A stretch of 7,078 bases of DNA. Source: Deltaproteobacteria bacterium. Lineage in GTDB: Bacteria > Desulfobacterota > Desulfobaccia > Desulfobaccales > Desulfobaccaceae. Below are positions 1 to 5,170 of this stretch, piece by piece. The notes below the pieces were generated by a model, which worked only from the letters and a program-made list of their open reading frames with translations, had not been told where the DNA came from and made no database searches. The DNA lies in the NCBI GenBank assembly GCA_016874895.1, contig VGSX01000188.1, positions 1 to 7,078 of the forward strand, given 5' to 3'. Made by a program: the position numbers and the translations under genes. Each line of letters opens with the position of its first letter. The stretch's first letter is position 1.

Positions 1-619
1 CGGCCACGGACCAGACCGCCGAACCCGAATGGGAAACGGTGGACCTGGCCACCCTCAGCACCGGGGAATGCCGCACCCTGGGAGGCGAGGCCGTGGCCCT
101 GAAGGCCTTTGGGGACCTGGGTTTCCCCCTGCTTCTGGAAGAGTTGGACTTCAGCCCTTCCCAGATCCAGCAGGCGGCCCTGCTCATCATCGGGCGGTTG
201 CTCCAGCCTGCCAGCGAACGGCAGACGGCCGTCTGGGCCAGACGGTGGCCCGTTGCTATGATATCCAGGTGCAGCAGTTCCAGGGCCAGGTACACCGCCT
301 CACCTGGGAGATTACCGAGCCGGACAAACTCCGGGCCACCTTTTCCGGGTCCTATTATTTACGTTCCAACCGCCAGGACCTGAACGATGAGGAACTCTGG
401 TCCCTTTATATTATGCTCACCCAGGTTGAGGAGGCCTTCCGGGACCTCAAGAGCGAACCGGACCTCAGACCGGTGTATCACCGCCTGGACCGCCGCCTGG
501 AAGGCCACCTGTTCATCACGGTCCTGGCCTATCATCTCCTGGCCGCCTGCGAAAGAAAACAGCCCCCGGGAAGAGATTCCCGGGGGCTGCAGCTTATCAG
601 GTTTAAGAAAGTTGCTTAG
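1..619 (+). pseudogene. IS1634/IS4-type transposase, internally deleted and frameshifted remnant
   Basis: This is the wreck of a DDE transposase, the enzyme that moves an insertion sequence. The N-terminal part reads in frame 3 from the window edge to about position 240, with motifs such as TLSTGECRTLGGEAVAL and GRLLQPASERQTA. The C-terminal part reads in frame 2 from about 245, with VARCYDIQV, FSGSYYLRSNR, VEEAFRDLKSE and LEGHLFITVLAYHLL, which is typical of the IS1634 group. The VEEAFRDLK segment should carry the last acidic catalytic residue. The central region with the two catalytic aspartates, some hundreds of residues, is absent, so the protein cannot work. Family-like sequence ends near 553; the open frame then runs through a hairpin to a TAG at 617-619. 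The start lies outside the window. The remnant call is firm; the exact IS subgroup is less certain. Confidence 0.8.
551..589 (-). terminator. Intrinsic terminator for the small secreted protein gene
   Basis: A perfect 13-bp GC-rich stem (560-572 pairing with 577-589) closes a 4-nt loop. Read on the minus strand it is followed directly by TTTTCTTTC (559-551). The uridine-rich tail lies only on that side, so it terminates minus-strand transcription, about 50 nt beyond the stop codon of the gene at 639-947. It interrupts the 3' end of the plus-strand transposase remnant. Confidence 0.85.
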
Positions 620-638
620 CCGGCAATGAGTTTTATTC

Positions 639-947
639 TTAGGATGCGCCCGGAGGGGCAATAACCGGGGCATCTTTCATAAATTCGATGCTGAAGGCCT
701 TCATATCCAAAAGACCAGGGTTAGTTTTCTTGAGTATCTCAATTTCGGCCTTGTTCAAAATCCGGGGGACGCCGGTTTTGTCGATGACGGCAAAATCTTC
801 ACCTTTGGCCAAGCATTGACCCACGGTGACTTCACCTTTCAAGCCTTTGCTGGAAACGCAGATTAATTTGTCTCCCGCCAAGGCCGGGCCAGCCACCAGC
901 CCCAGCGCTACCGCCAGAACCAATACCATCATTAATTTCGACCTCAT
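639..947 (-). CDS. Small secreted or periplasmic protein of unknown function
   Basis: I do not recognise a family. The product is 102 residues. It begins with a classic Sec signal peptide: MRSK, a hydrophobic core (LMMVLVLAVALGLVAG), then ALA at 22-24 as the likely signal peptidase I site. This leaves a mature protein of about 78 residues that is probably periplasmic or exported. The mature part has two cysteines (C30 and C45), which could form a disulfide, and a proline-rich C-terminus (VIAPPGAS). It has no transmembrane helix after the signal and no CxxCH heme motif. I chose the ATG at 945-947 over one 48 nt upstream because it follows a very strong GGAGGAGGAGGT ribosome-binding site and starts exactly at the signal peptide. 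The gene stands alone and has its own strong terminator. Coding status is well supported; function is unknown. Confidence 0.8.
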   Translation of the reverse strand: MRSKLMMVLVLAVALGLVAGPALAGDKLICVSSKGLKGEVTVGQCLAKGEDFAVIDKTGVPRILNKAEIEILKKTNPGLLDMKAFSIEFMKDAPVIAPPGAS

Positions 948-1185
948 ACCTCCTCCTCCTTTGTGTTTTTGTTGCAGATGTAAGCAGCCTACCATTGAAA
1001 AGATACTTAATCAAGAGATAAATAGATGGTAACCACAAAAAAATATTTGTCAATTACATTATTACTGATTTTATGATTTTTCCTGAAGAGCTGACGGAGC
1101 ACAAACCTCCCCGCAACCCCAAGCCAAACCGCCAACGACCATCGCCGGATCGACCTGCTTGACCGCAACCATCATAACAAACCAA

Positions 1186-1301
1186 ATCTGGTATGAAAAG
1201 TTCAAGTTCAAGGTTCAAATTTCAAAGATGCAGCCAAAACGTAGGGTGGGCATTGCCCACCATAATTTCTGACAAACTTTTCATAGTCTAAAAATCCAGA
1301 T
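1186..1301. repeat. Nested inverted-repeat element
   Basis: Eleven-base arms TATGAAAAGTT (1192-1202) and AACTTTTCATA (1275-1285) are perfect reverse complements. Directly outside the left arm is ATCTGG (1186-1191), whose complement CCAGAT (1296-1301) lies 10 nt outside the right arm. The loop contains a separate 17-base palindrome (GGTGGGCA, T, TGCCCACC; 1245-1261). Between the left arm and this palindrome are four tandem TTCAA-based units (1201-1227). The arrangement suggests a small dispersed or structured element, but only one copy is visible here, so its mobility is unproven. Confidence 0.5.
1201..1227. repeat. Short TTCAA tandem repeat, four units
   Basis: Four consecutive units of 6-7 bases (TTCAAG, TTCAAGG, TTCAAAT, TTCAAAG) lie inside the nested inverted-repeat element. 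No function is evident. Confidence 0.6.
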
Positions 1302-1413
1302 ATCCTCGCTGGCCTCACTCTTCCATATTAATCCCCTCGGTCCTTGACGGGAGAGGGTCGAAGTAATTGGTGCCAAGGGCTTTTTGCGAGTTCAACAAAG
1401 ATTGAGGTAACTT

Positions 1414-1442
1414 ATTGTTTCCGCTGACAGCTGAACGCGTAC
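1414..1442. repeat. Degenerate right-end remnant of the MITE family
   Basis: This segment reads ATTGTTTCC, then GCTGACA, GCTGAAC and GCGTAC. It matches the right terminus of the two full MITE copies (ATTGTTTTT, 7-bp GCTGANN units, GCCTAC) with a few substitutions. No left end or target-site duplication was found near it, so it is probably a decayed or deleted copy. Confidence 0.5.
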
Positions 1443-1469
1443 GGCAAGACCGCCGCAATATACCCCTTG

Positions 1470-1487
1470 CCCTCAGGCTCCTGAGGG
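1470..1487 (-). terminator. Possible transcription-end hairpin after the flavoenzyme gene
   Basis: CCCTCAGG and CCTGAGGG form an 8-bp perfect stem about 14 nt beyond the stop codon of the minus-strand gene at 1501-2598. It has no T-tract, so it may be a weak terminator or an RNA 3'-end stabilising hairpin. Confidence 0.35.
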
Positions 1488-1500
1488 ATGTACTGCCGCC

Positions 1501-2598
1501 CTAATGGCTATTTAACCCGATTAACTCATCCATCAATTCATCCACCGGAACAATCCGGTCCACCAGGTAACCCCGCCCGCCGATGGTATAGATGGGTTCT
1601 TCTTTATCGATGAGGCCATGGGCGCTGAAGAGCACATTGCAGATGCAGAAACTGTCGTAGGAATCCTTGGCGGGGCAGACCGTGAAGTCGCCGGCCTCAT
1701 CCTTGCGCAGTACTAGGCCCCGGTTGCATTTAGGGGGCCGATTTTTTTGCAGGGCCGTCTGGTAGCCCGGGGAGGTTTTGATCAGCCGGAAAGGGAGGCC
1801 GCAGGGCGACCCCGGCTTCTTGGGCACGATAATGTCCTCTTCCCGGCAGTCGATGATGGCCTGCTTGAAATCCAGGGAGGCGCCGCTCTCATGGGTGGCG
1901 GCGAAACGGGTTCCCATCTGGACGCCGTCGGCTCCGAATTCATTGACCCAGCGGACGATGTCCTCGTGGTAGTAAATCCCGCCGGCCACTATTACCGGAA
2001 AATCCCCGTGTTTTTGGGCAAATTCCTTCACCGGCCCGAAAAGCCGCTCCAGTTGAAAATCTTCCTTATTTAAGTCGGTATAGGAAAAGCCCAGATGTCC
2101 CCCGGCCAGGGGACCCTCCAGGACCACCGCGTCCGGCAGCCGCTGGTATCTCTCCCCCCATCGCTTGCAAATGATCCGCAGGGCCTTCACCGACGAGACG
2201 ATAGGGATGAGGGCCACATCCGCGTCCATGATGGCTTCCGGGAGGGTGGTGGGCAGACCGGCTCCCAGGATTATGGCATCCACGCCCCCGGCCACGGCCC
2301 CCAGAATGGAGTCAGTAAAGGTCGTGTGCAGGGCCACCATGATGTTGATGGCAATAAACCCGCCGTCCTGCTTGCTGTCGGCCACCTCGATGGCGGCCGC
2401 CTCCTGGATATCCACCCTCCGGCCCAGCCTTTTGCTGACAATGGCCGCCAGGCCAGCGCTGGAAATAGTGCCGATACCGCCTCTTCTGGCCACGGCTCGG
2501 GCCAGGGCTGACAGGGACACGCCGATGCCCATGCCCCCTTGCACCAAAATGACCTTCTTACAAGCATCTTTGACCGTTATAGTTGGTAGACTTTTCAT
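1501..2598 (-). CDS. Nitronate monooxygenase-like FMN-dependent oxidoreductase
   Basis: This 365-residue protein is a TIM-barrel FMN enzyme of the nitronate monooxygenase (2-nitropropane dioxygenase)/FabK-like family. Visible motifs in order are QGGMGIGVS (20-28, flavin-binding strand and loop), GAGLPTTLP (112-120), EGPLAGGHLG (161-170, with H168 at the position of the family's catalytic histidine), VIVAGGI (202-208, phosphate-binding) and QMGTRFAATHES (227-238). The length is normal for the family. The C-terminal third carries five cysteines (266, 291, 308, 318, 320), a pattern I associate with copies in anaerobes; whether they bind metal is unknown. Characterised members oxidise alkyl nitronates with O2, or act as NAD(P)H-dependent flavin reductases or enoyl reductases, so the true substrate here is open. 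The protein is cytosolic. The ATG at 2596-2598 has only a weak purine-rich ribosome-binding site but is needed to keep the first FMN motif. The gene appears monocistronic. Confidence 0.88.
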   Translation of the reverse strand: MKSLPTITVKDACKKVILVQGGMGIGVSLSALARAVARRGGIGTISSAGLAAIVSKRLGRRVDIQEAAAIEVADSKQDGGFIAINIMVALHTTFTDSILGAVAGGVDAIILGAGLPTTLPEAIMDADVALIPIVSSVKALRIICKRWGERYQRLPDAVVLEGPLAGGHLGFSYTDLNKEDFQLERLFGPVKEFAQKHGDFPVIVAGGIYYHEDIVRWVNEFGADGVQMGTRFAATHESGASLDFKQAIIDCREEDIIVPKKPGSPCGLPFRLIKTSPGYQTALQKNRPPKCNRGLVLRKDEAGDFTVCPAKDSYDSFCICNVLFSAHGLIDKEEPIYTIGGRGYLVDRIVPVDELMDELIGLNSH

Positions 2599-2661
2599 TA
2601 GCTATTCTTCACAGGGAGTTAACTGTTCAATGAACTAAACCGGGATAATTACGATCGGCCA

Positions 2662-2677
2662 CTCTGGCTGGCCAGAG
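2662..2677. promoter_or_regulatory. Leader dyad upstream of the flavoenzyme gene
   Basis: CTCTGGC (2662-2668) and GCCAGAG (2671-2677) are perfect 7-bp arms with a 2-bp spacer. The dyad lies 64-79 bp upstream of the start codon at 2598, just downstream of the predicted -10 element. It could be a repressor operator or a leader RNA hairpin. No T-tract follows on the minus strand. Confidence 0.4.
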
Positions 2678-2699
2678 CCCTGCAGTAATCCAAATTTTA

Positions 2700-2708
2700 A
2701 TTATAACA
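2700..2708 (-). promoter_or_regulatory. Extended -10 promoter for the flavoenzyme gene
   Basis: On the minus strand this reads TG-T-TATAAT, a perfect -10 hexamer with the extended TGN motif. It sits about 100 nt upstream of the start codon at 2598. No good -35 lies at 16-18 bp, which is acceptable for an extended -10 promoter in an AT-rich context. Confidence 0.45.
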
Positions 2709-2837
2709 ATTAATTTTAACCAGGAAACATAAATATCTCGCCAACGGACATGAGGGGACGCAGGAAGGTGGGAAAGAAGTCCGGGGCCCACCCCCGTAAG
2801 ACAGGAATAATGGTCTAATCGGCAAGGGACCATGGTT

Positions 2838-2993
2838 AAGCAAAGGTAAGCGTTCAGCGGTCAGCTTGCAGCCGTCAGCTAATGCTTTAAATTCAAATAG
2901 TTATTCTAAGGTGGCGGATTACTGGTTCTTCGCTTAGTTTCCCTAACACACTGTTTTTGCTGAAAGCTGATTGCTGAACGCCTACAAGCAAAG
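2838..2993. mobile_element. MITE copy A with 8-bp target-site duplication
   Basis: The element spans 2846-2985 (140 bp), flanked on both sides by AAGCAAAG (2838-2845 and 2986-2993). The left end GTAAGCGTTCAGC and the right end GCTGAACGCCTAC are 13-bp inverted repeats with one mismatch. Inside the left end are four 7-bp units (GTTCAGC, GGTCAGC, TTGCAGC, CGTCAGC); inside the right end are three (GCTGAAA, GCTGATT, GCTGAAC). It has no coding capacity. The GTAA end and 8-bp duplication suggest mobilisation by an IS66-type transposase (inference). It is inserted just after the azoreductase stop codon, in the same orientation as copy B. Confidence 0.85.
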
Positions 2994-3001
2994 AATGGCG
3001 G

Positions 3002-3634
3002 CTAAAAGTCCTTCCCCATTTCCCGGGCCCGGGCCATGCCCTCCTGCCGCCGGGTTTGGGCCACCTCCCGTCCTGCCGCCAGGGTGGGCTCCACCACGAT
3101 ACTCCGGATGTCGGTGAAGCCGATGAACTTCAGGATAAGTTCCAGGTAGGGTCGCTGCAAGTCAAAGGCCGCGGCCGGGGCGCCTTCGAGGTACTGCCCT
3201 CCCCGGGCCAGGGCCAGAAAGATGGGCTTGCCGGTAACCAGACCCTGGTAGCCCGTTTCCGGGGAAAAGGAAAAAGTGTAGCCGGGCTGCACAATGATGT
3301 CAAAGTAGTGCTTCAGCCGGTAAGGGATGCCGAAATTCCACATGGGCGAGGCCAGGACATATTTGTCCGCCGCCTTAAAATCGTGGATATACTCCTCCAC
3401 CACCTTCCAGGCAGCTTTTTCGTCGGGATTATGGGAGAGTCCGTGCAGAATGTTATACTTGGCGTTTATCCGCAGGCCGTCGAAGGAGGGCAGGTCCAGG
3501 GTGAACAGATCCAGGGTGATGATCTGATCCGCGGGGTGCGCCTGGATGTAGCCCTCTAAAAAAGCCTCGGCCACGGCCCGGGAGTGGGAGCGCCCCCCCC
3601 GGGGGGAGGCGCAGACATAGAGAATGGTACTCAT
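3002..3634 (-). CDS. azoR: FMN-dependent NAD(P)H azoreductase / quinone reductase (AzoR family)
   Basis: This 210-residue flavodoxin-fold enzyme most resembles AzoR. Such enzymes use NAD(P)H and FMN as dimers to reduce quinones, and azo dyes in vitro, by two electrons in the cytosol. Visible motifs are SPRGGRSHS (10-18, FMN phosphate loop), SPMWNFGIP (96-104) followed by LKHYFD (107-112), matching the AzoR PMYNF...LKNYFD flavin-binding segment, then GLVTGK (131-136), ARGG (143-146) and FIGFTDIRS (170-178). The length is near the family norm of about 200. It is the second gene of an operon: its ATG lies 2 nt after the stop codon of the iron-sulfur flavoprotein gene, with GAGGG inside that gene as ribosome-binding site. 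Codons 10-14 run through a C6G8 tract that is unusually slip-prone. The family call is firm; the natural substrate is inferred. Confidence 0.88.
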   Translation of the reverse strand: MSTILYVCASPRGGRSHSRAVAEAFLEGYIQAHPADQIITLDLFTLDLPSFDGLRINAKYNILHGLSHNPDEKAAWKVVEEYIHDFKAADKYVLASPMWNFGIPYRLKHYFDIIVQPGYTFSFSPETGYQGLVTGKPIFLALARGGQYLEGAPAAAFDLQRPYLELILKFIGFTDIRSIVVEPTLAAGREVAQTRRQEGMARAREMGKDF

Positions 3635-3636
3635 GG

Positions 3637-4206
3637 TTAAGCCCTCAGTTTTTTGGTCACCCAGGCGATATTGCCCGCCAGGGTTTTAATGGTGTCCAAA
3701 CCTTCGGCATCCTGTTGCACGTCCCCCGGTTTGAGGCCGTAGGCGATGGGCCAGTAGGTGGAACCGGGCACCACCATGCCCATGATGGAATAAAAAAACA
3801 ACAGCTGGGCGTAGGTAAAATTTACCCCGGCCCGGCGGGCCACGACGATGGGGGCTCCAACCTTGCGGTAGAAATAATTGTCCCCATAACGGGCTATGTA
3901 CCCGGCCCGGTCCAACAGGGCCATGAGGTTGGGGGTGGCCGACCCGAAGTACACCGGCGAGCCTACCAAAAGGGCGTCGGCCCCGTGCATCCGGGGAAGA
4001 ATGGCCTGGAGATCATCTTCCTGGGCGCACTGGTTCTTATTCTGCATACAGGCCCCGCAGGCAAGGCAGGGATGCACCTGTTTATCGTGCAGGGAAATGA
4101 ACTCGGTCTCAAAACCTTCCCCGGCCAGCACCTCCAGGGCCAGGTGCAGCAACTGCCAGGTATTCCCCTCTTTCCGGGGCGACCCGGAAATGGCCAAAGC
4201 TTTCAT
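3637..4206 (-). CDS. Iron-sulfur flavoprotein (Isf-like NADPH-dependent FMN reductase family)
   Basis: This 189-residue protein has a flavodoxin-like fold with SGSPRKEGNT (7-16) as the FMN phosphate-binding loop and GSPVYFGSATPNL (82-94) as the second flavin segment. Between them is a compact cysteine cluster, C47-x2-C50-x2-C53-x6-C60. This fits the CX2CX2CX4-7C motif that binds a [4Fe-4S] cluster in archaeal and clostridial Isf proteins. Those take electrons from ferredoxin and can reduce O2 or H2O2, so a role in redox stress in an anaerobe is the best guess. It is the first gene of a two-gene operon with the azoreductase. AAAGGAAAG lies just upstream of the ATG at 4204-4206 as ribosome-binding site. 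A MITE begins 76 bp upstream of the start, so part of the original control region may have been pushed away. Confidence 0.85.
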   Translation of the reverse strand: MKALAISGSPRKEGNTWQLLHLALEVLAGEGFETEFISLHDKQVHPCLACGACMQNKNQCAQEDDLQAILPRMHGADALLVGSPVYFGSATPNLMALLDRAGYIARYGDNYFYRKVGAPIVVARRAGVNFTYAQLLFFYSIMGMVVPGSTYWPIAYGLKPGDVQQDAEGLDTIKTLAGNIAWVTKKLRA

Positions 4207-4539
4207 GTGGAACTTTCCTTTGTCAGATCAATCCCCGGTTAATGGCTCGACCGCGGAGCGGCCGGGCATCATTCCGGAGAGGTAAGCGTTCAGCGGTCAG
4301 CTTACAGCCGTCAGCTGATGCTTTAAATTCAAATAGTTATTCCCCGGGGGCAGATCGCTGGTTTCTCGATCAGTTTGCCTAACCCATTGTTTTTGCTGAA
4401 AGCTGAATGCTGATAGCTGAACGCCTACCCGGAGAGCAGGCTTCTTGCGGGTTGTGTTCCCTTGCTGCCAGAACCGTTGCTTGTAGCCAAAAGGTGAAAT
4501 TATTCTACCAATTCCCTTGTTCCAGAGCAAGGATTTCCT
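4207..4539. other. Intergenic region upstream of the flavoprotein operon
   Basis: No gene is supported. The region is dominated by MITE copy B. The 75 bp between the MITE and the operon start has an imperfect dyad (CGACCGC, GGA, GCGGCCG; 4243-4259) but no clear -35/-10 pair. The 103 bp on the other side, beyond the DUF2007-like gene, has only a weak 5-bp hairpin (CCTTG/CAAGG) and no strong terminator. Confidence 0.5.
4274..4436. mobile_element. MITE copy B with 8-bp target-site duplication
   Basis: The element spans 4282-4428 (147 bp), flanked by CCGGAGAG on both sides (4274-4281 and 4429-4436). It has the same ends as copy A (GTAAGCGTTCAGC and GCTGAACGCCTAC) and conserved inner blocks such as GCTTTAAATTCAAATAG and TGTTTTTGCTGAAAGCTGA; the centre is diverged. 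The right end has four 7-bp units (GCTGAAA, GCTGAAT, GCTGATA, GCTGAAC) against three in copy A, which explains the 7-bp size difference. It lies between the DUF2007-like gene and the flavoprotein operon, upstream of the operon. It encodes no protein. Confidence 0.87.
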
Positions 4540-4794
4540 TTATTCAGCCTCCATTTCCCCTTCACCTCCGCCAGTATAGGCTTCGTCGAACTTCTGCACG
4601 ATATCCTCCGCCACCCAGCGGTCCTCGCTGGCCACCCAGATAACCCCCCAGCCCTCCTGAGCCACAAAAAGGCCGTCATAGGCAGTGTCTTCAAAAGTGC
4701 GCAGAAAAAAATCAACCCCGGACCGCTCCAAGGCCGCAGCCAGGAGTTCCCCTTCAAAACGATTCTGAACGATGCGCAGTTTCTCATAACTCAT
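4540..4794 (-). CDS. Small DUF2007-like protein (putative signal-transducing protein)
   Basis: This 84-residue soluble protein has the layout of the DUF2007 family: an opening strand (LRIVQNRFEG, 6-15), a helix (ELLAAALERSGV, 16-27), strands ending in GVIWVASED (50-58), and a final helix (RWVAEDIVQKF, 59-69). The tail is acidic and glycine-rich (GGGEGEMEAE). Family members are small proteins of unknown role, once proposed to take part in signalling; they resemble a ferredoxin-like ACT-type fold. The match is by pattern and not certain. The ATG at 4792-4794 follows GAAAGGG with about 10 nt spacing. The gene seems monocistronic, and a 9-bp inverted repeat lies about 50-80 bp upstream of the start. 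An overlapping frame in the same stretch looks like a shadow. Confidence 0.65.
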   Translation of the reverse strand: MSYEKLRIVQNRFEGELLAAALERSGVDFFLRTFEDTAYDGLFVAQEGWGVIWVASEDRWVAEDIVQKFDEAYTGGGEGEMEAE

Positions 4795-4844
4795 GGTTAG
4801 TTGACCCTTTCACCAAGTCCGGACCTGAAGGGAGGAGTATGAAA

Positions 4845-4874
4845 ACATCTTATGGGCAATCGGTTATAAGATGT
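4845..4874 (-). promoter_or_regulatory. Operator-like inverted repeat upstream of the DUF2007-like gene
   Basis: ACATCTTAT (4845-4853) and ATAAGATGT (4866-4874) are perfect 9-bp arms with a 12-bp spacer. On the minus strand a -10-like TATAAC (4868-4863) overlaps the upstream arm, so a regulator binding here could block transcription of the gene starting at 4794. No convincing -35 was found. Confidence 0.4.
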
Positions 4875-5140
4875 GGTGGTGTGAACCTGCCCCCATGGCC
4901 AAAGAGACTTTACCAGAAAAATTTATGCTGATCTCTTTTTTTACACGAGTTAGCCTGGTTTGGCGCAAACTACTCCCTGAAATCAGGGAAGCTCTGGTTC
5001 TTGGAGGCATCAGGCCGGTTGGGCCACGCTCTCCCCCCTGCATTTCGGCTGAATAGTCATATTTAAAGGGTAGTGAGATTATAAAGTCCAGGATTCATGC
5101 GGGTTTTATGATTCTAGAAAAGTGAAGATACATGCTTATT

Positions 5141-5170
5141 TTTATGGCATATACTACCATAAATTGTCAA
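5141..5170 (-). promoter_or_regulatory. Candidate minus-strand promoter overlapped by an inverted repeat
   Basis: On the minus strand a consensus -35 TTGACA (5170-5165) is followed after 18 bp by CATAAA (5146-5141), a 4/6 match to a -10. The perfect arms TTTATGG (5141-5147) and CCATAAA (5157-5163) overlap the spacer and -10, as an operator would. The nearest downstream gene starts about 350 bp away, so any transcript would have a long leader or be non-coding. Confidence 0.25.

Larger units (their letters stand above)
948..1500. other. Gene-free spacer rich in small repeats
   Basis: No convincing gene lies here; short open frames in this stretch are low-complexity or shadow frames. The left part is the upstream region of the secreted protein gene. 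It has a TTGACA on the minus strand (1053-1048) without a good -10 partner at 17 bp, so the promoter is not resolved. The middle holds TTCAA repeats and a nested inverted repeat (1186-1301). The right part holds a MITE end remnant (1414-1442) and a hairpin (1470-1487) downstream of the flavoenzyme gene. Confidence 0.6.
2599..3001. other. Intergenic region between flavoenzyme gene and azoreductase operon
   Basis: No gene is supported here. The left half carries the promoter and leader dyad of the flavoenzyme gene. The right half is almost wholly a 140-bp MITE with its duplicated target, ending 8 bp from the azoreductase stop codon. No separate terminator for the azoreductase operon was seen, so it may have been displaced or replaced by the MITE. 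Confidence 0.6.

Noticed and set aside
1423..2985. A CRISPR array, suggested by repeated GCTGA units
   Set aside because: The units are only 7 bp with no unique spacers and occur as terminal arrays of small elements.
2838..4436. A composite transposon carrying the flavoprotein operon between two MITEs
   Set aside because: Each MITE has its own different 8-bp duplication, and the outermost flanks do not match each other, so the pair did not move as a unit.
4297..4530. A 77-codon minus-strand open frame across MITE copy B
   Set aside because: Most of it is the non-coding MITE sequence, and the corresponding frame in copy A is not preserved.
4839..4931. A 30-codon plus-strand open frame preceded by GGAGGAG
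   Set aside because: The purine-rich tract is only 1-3 nt from the ATG, too close for normal initiation. The reading frame runs straight through the operator-like inverted repeat, and the peptide matches nothing I recognise.
4871..5056. A 61-codon plus-strand open frame
   Set aside because: It has no ribosome-binding site or recognisable motif, and its start lies in the arm of an inverted repeat.
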